Assembly: GCF_030397575.1 (NCBI RefSeq)
Contig: NZ_JAPNXS010000001.1
Location: 558,001-622,000 of the forward strand
Length of the DNA: 64,000 nt
Direction: 5' to 3'
Source of the DNA: Psychromonas sp. 14N.309.X.WAT.B.A12
GTDB lineage: Bacteria; Pseudomonadota; Gammaproteobacteria; Enterobacterales; Psychromonadaceae
Position numbers and translations under genes: made by a program. Under the pieces are notes generated by a model. That model saw only the letters and a program-made list of their open reading frames with translations. It was not told where the DNA came from and did no database searches. This document shows positions 1-7,817 of this stretch, piece by piece (the stretch's first letter is position 1; every line of letters begins with the position of its first letter).

Positions 1-749
1 TAGCAGTAAACTGTGGCGCAGTCCCTGAAAATTTAATTGAAAGTGAATTATATGGCCATGAAAAAGGCGCATTTACTGGTGCCGACTCACAACGTATTGG
101 TAAGTTTGAATATGCACAAGGTGGCACCCTATTCTTAGATGAAATAGAGTCTATGCCAATGCAGGCACAAGTTAGGTTATTAAGGGTATTACAGGAACGC
201 ACATTAGAAAGAGTAGGATCGAATAAAGCTATCGATTTAGACATCAGGATCATAGCAGCCACTAAAGTTGATTTAAAAGAAACAGAACACTTCCGACAGG
301 ATCTTTATTACCGTTTAAACATGGTGACCCTAGATTTACCACCTTTACGTCAGCGTAAAGAAGACATTGCCCCTCTGTTCCATCACTTTTTATTAGTGGC
401 AGCAGCTAGGTACGGTAAAGCAGCGCCAGCATTACCCGCTGATTCATTACAAGCATTAATCAGTCATGACTGGCCAGGCAACGTAAGGGAACTAAGAAAT
501 GCTGCAGAACGTTTTATTTTATTAGGCAGTTTGTCAGACTTAAACCACGCAAATAATAATATGAGTGCAGGATTAAGTTTATCTGAACAAGTAGAAGTTT
601 TTGAAAAAACGCTTATTGAACAAGCTTTGAGCCTGAGTAACGGGAGTATTAAAAATACCATGGAGGCATTAACCTTACCGCGTAAAACACTATATGACAA
701 AATGCAGAAACACGGCTTACAAAAACAAAACTTTAAAAATGAAGACTAA
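1..749 (+). CDS. dctD: Sigma-54-dependent response regulator, DctD-like (5'-truncated by window edge)
   Basis: Only the C-terminal part is in the window; the frame is open from base 3. It starts inside the AAA+ sigma-54 activation domain: the GAFTGA loop that contacts sigma-54 is visible, followed by [12 protein letters not shown] (Walker B) and the LYYRLN and WPGNVREL motifs. The last roughly 45 residues form a Fis-type helix-turn-helix ([11 protein letters not shown]...RKTLYDKM). In the family an N-terminal receiver domain, phosphorylated by DctB, would lie upstream. The adjacent convergent dctPQM operon with its own sigma-54 promoter supports a role as activator of C4-dicarboxylate uptake. 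The receiver and the DctB kinase cannot be seen here. Confidence 0.9.
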   Translation, partial: AVNCGAVPENLIESELYGHEKGAFTGADSQRIGKFEYAQGGTLFLDEIESMPMQAQVRLLRVLQERTLERVGSNKAIDLDIRIIAATKVDLKETEHFRQDLYYRLNMVTLDLPPLRQRKEDIAPLFHHFLLVAAARYGKAAPALPADSLQALISHDWPGNVRELRNAAERFILLGSLSDLNHANNNMSAGLSLSEQVEVFEKTLIEQALSLSNGSIKNTMEALTLPRKTLYDKMQKHGLQKQNFKNED

Positions 750-833
750 CTTCTTCGTAAAAATAGTTTGATTGCTTGTGGATTAGCATCGTGAATCTGG
801 AATTATTTCTTTAGTGTGTCCTTCTTTCTCTTA

Positions 834-863
834 TAAAAATGCTGGAATTGTAAGTTCCAGCAT
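834..863 (-). terminator. Intrinsic terminator of the dctPQM operon
   Basis: Perfect 9-bp inverted repeat (ATGCTGGAA at 839-847, TTCCAGCAT at 855-863) with a 7-nt loop. Read on the minus strand it is followed by a T-rich run (TTTTTA), so it ends leftward transcription from dctM. The plus-strand side has no T-run. Confidence 0.75.
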
Positions 864-898
864 ATAATCATAAACAGTGTGGTAAGCATTCTGTAGTA

Positions 899-2272
899 TT
901 ATTTAGTGATCACTTCAGGCCCCATCATTAAATTAGGTAACCAAGTCGACACACTCGGCACATAAGTCACAATAATCAAAAAGATAAACATAACCCCCAC
1001 TAAAGGTAATGATGCTTTGACTACTTTCATCATGGACAATTTAGCCACTCCCGCAGTCACAAATAGATTTAGCCCCACTGGTGGTGTGATCATTCCTATT
1101 TCCATGTTCACTACCATCATGATGCCAAGATGAATTGGATCAATGCCTAAAGCAATTGCAATAGGAAACACTAAAGGCGCAACAATTATCAACAAACCGG
1201 AAGGTTCCATGAATTGACCGCCGACCAGTAACAGCAGATTAACCACAATCAAAAACTCAATGGGTCCAAGTCCTGCCGATAACATAGACTCAGTGATCAT
1301 CTGAGGAATACGTTCTTCAGTCAGTACGTGTTTAAGAATTAAGGCATTAGCAACAATAAACATTAACATAATAGTCAGTTTACCCGCTTCATAAAGCGTT
1401 TTACGTGTATCCTCGTGACAAAACACATGCATTGCTTTTAACCAATATGCTTTACGTTTTTTATGGTCAGGCTCTTTCTCCGCTAACGGTCCCATATCCT
1501 TATAAACAAAATTACAAATGATAAAGGCATATACAGCGGCTACAGCGGCAGCTTCAGTAGGCGTGAATACACCGCCATAAATACCTCCAAGAATAATAAC
1601 AATCAGTAATAATCCCCATCCAGCATCTTTTGCGGAATTAAACACTTCACCCCAACCCACGAATGGTTGTGCAGGGATATTTTTATAACGAGCATAGATA
1701 TAGATAGCTAACATCAGCATCAGTCCAGCTAATAACCCTGGTATAACACCCCCTAAGAACATACGGCCAACAGAGACATCAGTCGCTGCTGCATAAACAA
1801 CCATTACAATAGAAGGTGGTATGAGAATTCCTAACGTTCCCGCATTACAGATAACACCTGCGGCAAACTCTTTGGTGTAACCATTCTTTACCATCCCAGC
1901 AATAACAATCCCCCCAATTGCGACAACGGTTGCAGGTGAAGATCCAGATAAAGCTGCAAACATCATACAAGCAACCACGGATGCCATAGCTAATCCGCCA
2001 CGAAGTGAACCTACTAAAGCGATAGCGAAACGAATAATACGTTTAGCTACGCCACCAGTGGCCATAAAGCTAGAAGCTAAAATAAAGAAAGGAATGGCTA
2101 ATAAGGTGTAATGTCCTGTAAACGCATTAAGTAAAGTTTGTGCAATCGACGCTAGAGAAGCATCAGAGTGAATTAATAAAAAGACAATACTAGAAGCACC
2201 TAAGGAGATAGCAATAGGTACACCAATCACCATCAATATAATTACCATAATAAACAGCATTAACATCGCCAT
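899..2272 (-). CDS. dctM: TRAP dicarboxylate transporter, large membrane subunit DctM
   Basis: 457 residues with about 12 hydrophobic segments, the ion-coupled permease of a TRAP transporter that works with DctQ and the periplasmic DctP. DctM-family stretches are clear (SGSSPATVVAIGGI, AGTLGILIPPSIVMVVYA, MITPPVGLNLFV). A hydrophilic loop of about 40 residues in the middle (KDMGPLAEKEPDHKKRK onward) separates the two halves. The start codon overlaps the dctQ stop by one base (TAATG), indicating translational coupling. A terminator follows. The substrate is inferred as C4-dicarboxylate from the neighbouring DctD-like regulator. Confidence 0.95.
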   Translation of the reverse strand: MAMLMLFIMVIILMVIGVPIAISLGASSIVFLLIHSDASLASIAQTLLNAFTGHYTLLAIPFFILASSFMATGGVAKRIIRFAIALVGSLRGGLAMASVVACMMFAALSGSSPATVVAIGGIVIAGMVKNGYTKEFAAGVICNAGTLGILIPPSIVMVVYAAATDVSVGRMFLGGVIPGLLAGLMLMLAIYIYARYKNIPAQPFVGWGEVFNSAKDAGWGLLLIVIILGGIYGGVFTPTEAAAVAAVYAFIICNFVYKDMGPLAEKEPDHKKRKAYWLKAMHVFCHEDTRKTLYEAGKLTIMLMFIVANALILKHVLTEERIPQMITESMLSAGLGPIEFLIVVNLLLLVGGQFMEPSGLLIIVAPLVFPIAIALGIDPIHLGIMMVVNMEIGMITPPVGLNLFVTAGVAKLSMMKVVKASLPLVGVMFIFLIIVTYVPSVSTWLPNLMMGPEVITK

Positions 2273-2943
2273 TAACTTTTCTCCCTTTCATTGTCTTTAC
2301 CTTGAATAATGACTTGTTGTTCAACATTGTTTTCTTGGTCATGCAATGCATCAACTTTTTCTTCAGCTTCGTGACTTGCAATCATTCTGTCGGCTGAGTT
2401 GTTAATAATGTTCCAAGCTATTTGTAAAAACCTAAAGGTCATTAACGCCATTGATAGTGGTAATGCAAAATAAGGAATGAATCGAGGTAACCTTTCGTAT
2501 CGTTCCCCCTCGTTAAACCAATCAGATAAGAACTGTAGAATATCAGGCATCGGAATATCTTCTGTTTCATACCAAGCACGGTCAGTAATAAACGGCACCC
2601 AATAATTCCAAGAACCAATCAATAGTGAGATTGAGAAGAATAGGCAAGTCGCCACAGCCAATAGCGCACAGGTTTTTTTCACCCCAGCAGGAACGATATT
2701 TATAACTACATCAACACCAATATGGGAATGTTTTTTCACACCATATGAAGCACCTACCAAAACCATCCATGCAAACATAAACACAGTCAGCTCTAATGCC
2801 CATAATATGTTGTCATTGAATACATAACGGACAATTACATTCGCAAAAGTTAACAGTGTCATCAACCCTAGAAAAACAGCGATTAATGTCTCTTCGATAT
2901 GATCTGTTATTTTTCCAACTCGAGTAAATAGCGTATTTGTCAT
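2272..2943 (-). CDS. dctQ: TRAP dicarboxylate transporter, small membrane subunit DctQ
   Basis: About 223 residues with four predicted membrane segments and the DctQ pattern (ALELTVFMFAWMVLVGASYGVKKHSHIGVDVV). A longer reading begins at 2967, but the ATG at 2943 has a strong AGGAG site seven bases upstream, so I use it. The C-terminus carries a hydrophilic, acidic/glutamine-rich tail of about 40 residues. It sits between dctP and dctM and overlaps dctM by one base. DctQ is the membrane partner of DctM in sodium-driven uptake of substrate delivered by DctP. Confidence 0.93.
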   Translation of the reverse strand: MTNTLFTRVGKITDHIEETLIAVFLGLMTLLTFANVIVRYVFNDNILWALELTVFMFAWMVLVGASYGVKKHSHIGVDVVINIVPAGVKKTCALLAVATCLFFSISLLIGSWNYWVPFITDRAWYETEDIPMPDILQFLSDWFNEGERYERLPRFIPYFALPLSMALMTFRFLQIAWNIINNSADRMIASHEAEEKVDALHDQENNVEQQVIIQGKDNEREKS

Positions 2944-2979
2944 TAATAACTCCTTCTGCAATGACAACCTTGAAAAACG

Positions 2980-3010
2980 GCATCCTTGTAAGTGAATCTT
3001 ACAAGGATGC
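2980..3010 (-). promoter_or_regulatory. dctP-dctQ intercistronic hairpin
   Basis: Perfect 13-bp inverted repeat (GCATCCTTGTAAG at 2980-2992, its complement at 2998-3010) with a 5-nt loop, just after the dctP stop. It lacks a T-run on the minus strand. The likely role (inference) is to stabilise the dctP message or partly terminate, giving more binding protein than membrane subunits. Confidence 0.65.
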
Positions 3011-3025
3011 TTAAGTTAAAGATTA

Positions 3026-4024
3026 TTAATTATTTGATGCTTGAGCTGCTTCAAGCAGATCACTACCAATATCTTTTTCAAACTTTTTCCAAACTGGTTT
3101 TAATGCAGTTACCCATTGTTGACGTTGCTCAGCCGTTAAAGTGCGCACCACGCCACCCGCTTTAATAATGTTTTGTTTATTTAACTCATTAACTGCTGTT
3201 GATTCGCTATTACGTACTTCTGTTACCTCTTTTAAAATAGTCGCGAGTTGTTCACGCATATCTTCTGGTAATCCATCCCACCAATCGCCGGAAGTGACTA
3301 CTAAGTAATCTAAAATGCCGTGATTACTTTCTGTCACCCCATCTTGAACTTCAAAGAATTTTTTACCGTACGTGTTTGACCATGTGTTTTCTTGACCATC
3401 AATAACTTTAGTTTGTAGACCACCGTAAACCTCTTTAAAAGACATTTTCTGAGGGTTCGCACCTAACTGTTCAAATTGAGCGACCAATACGTCAGAGGCT
3501 TGTACGCGGAATTTCAACCCTTTGGCATCCTCAGGTAATAATAATGGCTTATTCGCCGATAATTGCTTCATCCCGTTGTGCCAAAACTCTAAGCCTTTTA
3601 AACCTCGACGGTTCATTGCATTCTTCAATTTGTCACCTGCATCAGAGTTTTGAAAACGATCGACAGCGGCAACATCATCAAACAAGAATGGAAGGTCAAA
3701 GATGCGGTACTTCTTAGTGATTTTTTCAAATTTAGATAGAGAAGGCGCTGCTAATTGAACGTCCCCATTTAACAAAGCTTCTAGCACTTGATTATCATCG
3801 TATAATGTAGAATTAGGGAACACTTGCATACAGGCTTTACCGTTCATTTCTTCATTTACACGCTTTTCTAATAGTGAAGCAGCTACCCCTTTCGGGTGTT
3901 TATCTGCATTGGTAACATGACTAAACTTAATAACCATTTCGCCTGGGTCACAATTTGCATAAGCTTGTGTTCCTGATAGCAATGCAGCACTACATAGTGA
4001 AATAACAGTGAATTTTTTTAACAT
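3026..4024 (-). CDS. dctP: TRAP dicarboxylate transporter, periplasmic binding protein DctP
   Basis: 332 residues, close to the usual DctP length. A signal peptide is visible (MLKK, hydrophobic core, cleavage near QAYA/NC at residue 23). The mature protein shows the DctP/TRAP family pattern: IKFSHVTNADKHPKG, then the KFRVQASDVLVAQFEQLGANPQKMSF region with the conserved Arg that binds the substrate carboxylate, and the NTWSNTYGKKFFEVQ segment. A good RBS (AGGAG) lies 7-8 bases before the ATG. It is first in the operon, behind a sigma-54 promoter. The probable ligands are succinate, fumarate or malate, inferred from family and context. Confidence 0.95.
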   Translation of the reverse strand: MLKKFTVISLCSAALLSGTQAYANCDPGEMVIKFSHVTNADKHPKGVAASLLEKRVNEEMNGKACMQVFPNSTLYDDNQVLEALLNGDVQLAAPSLSKFEKITKKYRIFDLPFLFDDVAAVDRFQNSDAGDKLKNAMNRRGLKGLEFWHNGMKQLSANKPLLLPEDAKGLKFRVQASDVLVAQFEQLGANPQKMSFKEVYGGLQTKVIDGQENTWSNTYGKKFFEVQDGVTESNHGILDYLVVTSGDWWDGLPEDMREQLATILKEVTEVRNSESTAVNELNKQNIIKAGGVVRTLTAEQRQQWVTALKPVWKKFEKDIGSDLLEAAQASNN

Positions 4025-4074
4025 GTGAAGCTCCTATATCCATATGATGCGCAGTAATGCGCGGCTTTTATTAA

Positions 4075-4091
4075 GTGATCGAACCGATCAC
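4075..4091 (-). promoter_or_regulatory. Palindrome in the dctP 5' untranslated region
   Basis: Perfect 7-bp inverted repeat GTGATCG-AAC-CGATCAC. It lies about 16-32 bases downstream of the transcription start expected from the sigma-54 promoter and about 50 bases before the dctP ATG. It could be an operator or an mRNA hairpin; the sequence does not decide. Confidence 0.4.
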
Positions 4092-4118
4092 AAATTTTGT
4101 TAATATAGAACAGGTATA

Positions 4119-4133
4119 GCAATGCTCAGGCCA
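4119..4133 (-). promoter_or_regulatory. Sigma-54 (-24/-12) promoter of dctPQM
   Basis: Minus strand reads TGGCCTGAGCATTGC, matching the RpoN pattern TGGCAC-N5-TTGC with GG and GC at exact spacing. The predicted start near 4107 gives a leader of about 80 bases before dctP. The presence of a DctD-type sigma-54 activator at the left edge supports it. Confidence 0.8.
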
Positions 4134-4215
4134 ACATTAATAAATGGTGTTCGAGCTAGTATTTACGGTACTTAAGCGAGCTTTAAAAGAATTTTAATTC
4201 GACTGGCGATATACT

Positions 4216-4237
4216 AATGGGTGGAAATTCACCCATT
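4216..4237. promoter_or_regulatory. Candidate DctD upstream activator site
   Basis: Perfect 8-bp inverted repeat AATGGGTG-N6-CACCCATT, 83-104 bases upstream of the -24 element of the dctP promoter. This is where enhancer sites for sigma-54 activators normally lie. A related half-site (CCCATCATT, 4260-4269) lies further upstream. Confidence 0.55.
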
Positions 4238-4312
4238 GAAAATAGTGTAATGAGTCAGAACCCATCATTATCAAGGGGACTGTTAGGAAGATAGGAATTT
4301 TTATCTCAACCA

Positions 4313-4338
4313 ATAAAAAAGGCCACCGAAGTGACCTT
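4313..4338 (-). terminator. Terminator of the PEP-CTERM gene
   Basis: Minus strand: stem AAGGTCAC/GTGGCCTT with a TTCG tetraloop (one G-T pair), followed by six T. It sits 28 bases after the PEP-CTERM stop codon. Confidence 0.85.
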
Positions 4339-4365
4339 AAATAGGAGAATGATTATTATTGTTTT

Positions 4366-5085
4366 TTAGCTATTATGCTGTTTACGTCTCGCACTCACTA
4401 AGCCAATTAACCCCATCGCAAACACTGCAAGTGTGGTTGGCTCAGGTACTGAAGTTGTTGCGCTAGTAAAGTCGATATTACTAAGTGCACCAGACCCGAA
4501 AAAGTTAATTTCAATTGAGTAAACATCCGCCACATCAAAGTACAAACGGTCCCAAGTATTATTACCTCCGGTATAAGGTGTATAGAATTCATCAATGCTT
4601 AGTTCATCACCATCAATATCAAATAAATGAATGGCATTATTACTCGTTGATTCATCATATTCTACATCAAAGAAGTCAATACTATTTAACGTAACACTTT
4701 CTGAGAAATCGATCGTGAAATATCCCGCAGGACGACTTCCTTCATCATCAGGGTTACTACAAGTAGATGCATCACATGTACTTGGGTTTTCATGAATAAC
4801 GAGCACATTACCAGGATCAGAAATACCTAAATTCGAGTTATTAACATTTGTAAAAGGTGACTCTAAGTCAGGATCGGCTGTCTTATTTAAAGAAGTATCA
4901 AATACTACTGCTAAGTTAGACTCTTTTTGATCTACATTATAACCATTAATAGTCACACCATAAGATGATGAATATTCATCATCAACACGTGTCCCGTTAT
5001 CTAATTCATCAAATGTGATAGTCGTTGCCGACGCAAGTGGTGCTACAACAGTTGATGCTAATATCATCCAATATTTAAAACTCAT
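4366..5085 (-). CDS. Exported PEP-CTERM sorting-domain protein
   Basis: 239 residues. N-terminal signal peptide (cleavage after about ASA at residue 20). The mature part is acidic, rich in Asp/Ser/Asn/Thr, with one Cys pair (STCDASTCSNPDDEG). The C-terminus is a complete PEP-CTERM signal: VPEPTT, a hydrophobic helix and a basic RRK tail. In the family this tail is cut by exosortase (EpsH), usually in exopolysaccharide-producing bacteria. No exosortase or other PEP-CTERM gene is in this window, so the processing enzyme must be elsewhere if it exists. The function of the mature domain, possibly a carbohydrate-binding beta-sandwich, is unknown. A terminator follows. Confidence 0.85.
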   Translation of the reverse strand: MSFKYWMILASTVVAPLASATTITFDELDNGTRVDDEYSSSYGVTINGYNVDQKESNLAVVFDTSLNKTADPDLESPFTNVNNSNLGISDPGNVLVIHENPSTCDASTCSNPDDEGSRPAGYFTIDFSESVTLNSIDFFDVEYDESTSNNAIHLFDIDGDELSIDEFYTPYTGGNNTWDRLYFDVADVYSIEINFFGSGALSNIDFTSATTSVPEPTTLAVFAMGLIGLVSARRKQHNS

Positions 5086-5289
5086 CGTTACTCCTTAACA
5101 TTATTATGATTTCCATAATATTTATGTTCCTTATTATCATTGTCCAAACATAATTATATCTGAATTAACGAAAAAACCTTATATGTCAATAGTAATAATT
5201 ATTTAACATAATTTGACTATTTCTGTTAAGCGCAATGTTTAAGAAAGCTATTTAGCCTTAAAATCACTTATTAAGAGGTAGCTTCAATA

Positions 5290-6603
5290 TTAGGCATATA
5301 ATCGCTGTGCTTTTATTAAAGCACCGAATACAACTGAGCTGAATGCATCGGCAACATTAATATCAACATCAGAATAACGTTGTCCAAGTGCTTCTTGAAC
5401 GAGCGGTGATAGCCCCATACCACCGGTCAAGTAAATGATTTCGGGGTGTTTACCTGCATCTGTGATGGCCTCATCGATCATCACAAACATTTTATCCAAC
5501 CAATTAACCATAGTTTCAGAGACTTGTTGACGTTCAACGGTCAAACTCAAGGTACTTTCTATAAACGACAAGGATAGCTCTGTCTGATCTTTATTACTCA
5601 GATTGATTTTTGCAGATTCAATAGCATGCATTAATTGATGCGTTAAACGTTGTTTTTGTACACGTTGTAATCGCATTAACGGTAATGGGTCTTCACTTTC
5701 AAAAATATATTCTGAGATCAATTTAGCCCGTGCAGGTGAATAAAACTCACCCATTAGAGGAATATTATCGATATCGTAAACACCTGAAAACAACATATTA
5801 GGGATGGCTCGTCCAGTCTCGGTACGGCCACCACGACCAAACAATGGGGAAACGATGCCTGCAGCTAATGACTTATCAGATACAATCCCACCTTGTCTAA
5901 TCCCTTTAGTAGCAAATATATCTGCAGCTCTATCTAATTGAGTCGCTTTTTCCTGACTTAACTGGCAGAAAGTAACATCTGAAGTACCACCACCTAAATC
6001 CACAACCATCGCATCTGTTACTTTATTAATACTTTGTTCGAAATGATAAGCTGCTGCTAAAGGTTCGTGTATGAAATCGACCTCAGTAAAGCCTACTTTG
6101 CTCGCTGCTCGTAACATAAGTGCTTCTGCTTGTTGATTACCCAATTCACCCATAGTTGAATGATAGTTAACTGGCCGAGCAATCACCGCTTTAGTAATCA
6201 CTTGTGATAACTGCTTTTCAGCACACTGTTTTAAATAAGATAAAAAACGTACCACTAAGGTTTCAAAGCTATCTAACAGACGCTTTGGGATTTTAGCTCC
6301 AAGAAAGTTTTTAGGGCTATTCACATACCTTCCTTCATGAGGCGTTTCTAAAAAGGCGTTAAACCCTCGTTCACCAAATAAGATCTCTCCAGCGGATAAC
6401 ATATCATTTAATGTCTGTTCATTAGCTTTGGCATCATGGCTATCAGCACCAGACTCATCGTGGGCGAGATAAATTGCAGAACGTATTTTGTAAGGGTTTT
6501 CACTGTTTTCATCAACAACAATTAAGGTCGGTAAATTATCAACTAGCGCAGCAACTGCACAATTACTTGTTCCAAAATCGATCCCAATAAAATCAGCTGT
6601 CAT
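5290..6603 (-). CDS. yegD: Hsp70-family chaperone-like protein YegD
   Basis: 437 residues, close to E. coli YegD and much shorter than DnaK. Actin-like ATPase motifs are present: phosphate 1 (IGIDFGTSNCAVAAL), phosphate 2 (DLGGGTSDVTF) and the adenosine motif (LTGGMGLSPLV). The DnaK substrate-binding domain is absent, as is normal for YegD. Its cellular role and clients are not established. The RBS (AGGAA) is eight bases before the ATG. It is transcribed alone, divergent from the ANTAR gene, and no J-protein or nucleotide exchange factor lies nearby. Confidence 0.88.
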   Translation of the reverse strand: MTADFIGIDFGTSNCAVAALVDNLPTLIVVDENSENPYKIRSAIYLAHDESGADSHDAKANEQTLNDMLSAGEILFGERGFNAFLETPHEGRYVNSPKNFLGAKIPKRLLDSFETLVVRFLSYLKQCAEKQLSQVITKAVIARPVNYHSTMGELGNQQAEALMLRAASKVGFTEVDFIHEPLAAAYHFEQSINKVTDAMVVDLGGGTSDVTFCQLSQEKATQLDRAADIFATKGIRQGGIVSDKSLAAGIVSPLFGRGGRTETGRAIPNMLFSGVYDIDNIPLMGEFYSPARAKLISEYIFESEDPLPLMRLQRVQKQRLTHQLMHAIESAKINLSNKDQTELSLSFIESTLSLTVERQQVSETMVNWLDKMFVMIDEAITDAGKHPEIIYLTGGMGLSPLVQEALGQRYSDVDINVADAFSSVVFGALIKAQRLYA

Positions 6604-6966
6604 AAAAATTCCTAATGCGAAAAATAAAAGTGCGAGATATTACCTTATCCATCAATAAAGTCATCTACATTGAACCGGAAATACTGATAAACACAGCTTG
6701 TTAGCTTAATTTACACGCAACAAAGAAGACAACAAATAGACAAACAACTTATTCTTTATGAGTAATGCCCTGATTTAGTGCGTAAACATTTTTTTGTCGT
6801 ATAATGGTGCGGAATCACTCATCAAAAGATGAATCTAAAATACCGAATTAAGATTAAGCGCATGATTTTAAAAAGAATTTAAAACATGGCATTCATCGTG
6901 CTATGTTTCAGGAAGAACAACCTTGTTAATTAAATGTTAAAATGGATTTTAATGGAGGTAATAGCA
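6604..6966. other. Divergent intergenic region yegD / ANTAR regulator
   Basis: No open frame of note. It contains a good -10 hexamer TATAAT (6800-6805, plus strand) without an obvious -35, and a 10-bp hairpin with one G-T pair at 6882-6908 (AAACATGGCA/TGCTATGTTT, loop TTCATCG), 58 bases before the start of the ANTAR gene. I saw no sigma-54 motif. Confidence 0.4.
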
Positions 6967-7581
6967 ATGGACGCGTTAACCAATTCTCGACCTAACCTTA
7001 CTGTGTTATTAATAGAAGACAGGCCTAATCAACATTCTGAATTGAAAAGTTATCTCATCCACCTCAATTATACTATTCGTTTACACATTGATACCCAACA
7101 AGCCATTTCATCTACTTGCACTGATATCAGCGCCGACATAATAATCATAAACACACATACTCCTAGTAATCATATTTTAAAAGAACTCTCCAATATCGAT
7201 AAACTAGCACCCTTACCTGTATTAGTTTTTGCCCAGCAAGATGCACGAGAAATGATTCAATCGACATTAAAAGCAGGCGTCAGTGCCTATATCGTTGGCA
7301 ATATACAAATGAGCAGATTAACCTGTCTTATCGATGTGGCTATAGAGCGTTTTAACCAACGCCAATTGTTAATCGCAGAACTTAAGAAGACCAAAACGCA
7401 ATTGGCAGATAGAAAAATAGTAGAAAGAGCAAAAGGTTATATCATGCAAGAAAAGCAAATAACTGAACAACAAGCTTTTAAGTTATTACGGAATATGGCA
7501 ATGAATAATGGACAATCATTAGCAGCTATTTCAAAAAACATAATTGAAGTTTATAACATGCTCGAGCACAACATGAAGTAA
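6967..7581 (+). CDS. nasT: ANTAR-domain RNA-binding antiterminator, NasT-like
   Basis: 204 residues from the ATG at 6967, which has a GGAGGT site nine bases upstream; a longer reading from 6934 lacks one. Residues 11-125 are a receiver-like domain that looks degenerate: the phospho-acceptor position is Asn (IIIINTHTP, N62) and the usual Lys near residue 110 is missing. Residues 143-200 are an ANTAR domain (ERAKGYIMQEKQITEQQAFKLLRNMAM). The adjacent leader of nrtA has the two hexaloop hairpins these proteins bind, so it most likely lets transcription pass into nrtABC. No NasS partner gene is visible in the window. Confidence 0.88.
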   Translation: MDALTNSRPNLTVLLIEDRPNQHSELKSYLIHLNYTIRLHIDTQQAISSTCTDISADIIIINTHTPSNHILKELSNIDKLAPLPVLVFAQQDAREMIQSTLKAGVSAYIVGNIQMSRLTCLIDVAIERFNQRQLLIAELKKTKTQLADRKIVERAKGYIMQEKQITEQQAFKLLRNMAMNNGQSLAAISKNIIEVYNMLEHNMK

Positions 7582-7610
7582 CCTCAAAATATCAGATAAA
7601 TATTCACAAT

Positions 7611-7652
7611 TTTACCGTGTAATTTTGTTATCAACGGCGATAACAAGGTAAA
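7611..7652 (+). promoter_or_regulatory. Additional ANTAR-type hairpin (AACGGC hexaloop)
   Basis: Perfect 8-bp stem TTGTTATC/GATAACAA (7625-7632, 7639-7646) closing the hexaloop AACGGC, which has A at position 1 and G at position 4 as ANTAR proteins require. An outer stem TTTACC/GGTAAA extends it with a one-sided 8-nt bulge. It begins 30 bases after the ANTAR gene stop and repeats the loop of P2 exactly. The next hairpin downstream (7662-7686) has a 9-nt loop without the ANTAR pattern, so no partner P1/P2 is evident. Confidence 0.6.
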
Positions 7653-7693
7653 CAGAAATATCCTTTACTCTTAATAATAGTGAAGGCTATCAA

Positions 7694-7736
7694 AGCATAG
7701 ACAAAGATGTTTATGCTCTAAAGAGCAACGGCGCTC
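7694..7736 (+). promoter_or_regulatory. ANTAR antitermination element P1-P2 of nrtABC
   Basis: P1: 9-bp stem AGCATAGAC/GTTTATGCT (one G-T pair) with hexaloop AAAGAT (7703-7708). P2: stem GAGC/GCTC with hexaloop AACGGC (7727-7732). Both loops have A1 and G4, and the hairpins are five bases apart, as in NasR/EutV-type targets. The 3' side of P2 is also the start of the terminator stem, so the two structures exclude each other. Confidence 0.85.
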
Positions 7737-7780
7737 ATTAATTACCTAAAACTTTAGGTGATTAGTGGGCGCTTTTTTTT
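7731..7780 (+). terminator. Leader terminator of nrtABC (overlaps P2)
   Basis: A 20-bp, nearly perfect stem (7731-7750 with 7753-7772, mismatches only as G-T pairs) followed by eight T (7773-7780), 37 bases upstream of nrtA. Its 5' arm takes bases 7731-7736 from P2. Binding of the ANTAR protein to P1-P2 would prevent it forming. Confidence 0.9.
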
Positions 7781-7817
7781 GCATAAAAAAACGACTATAC
7801 AATAAAAGGATTTTATA

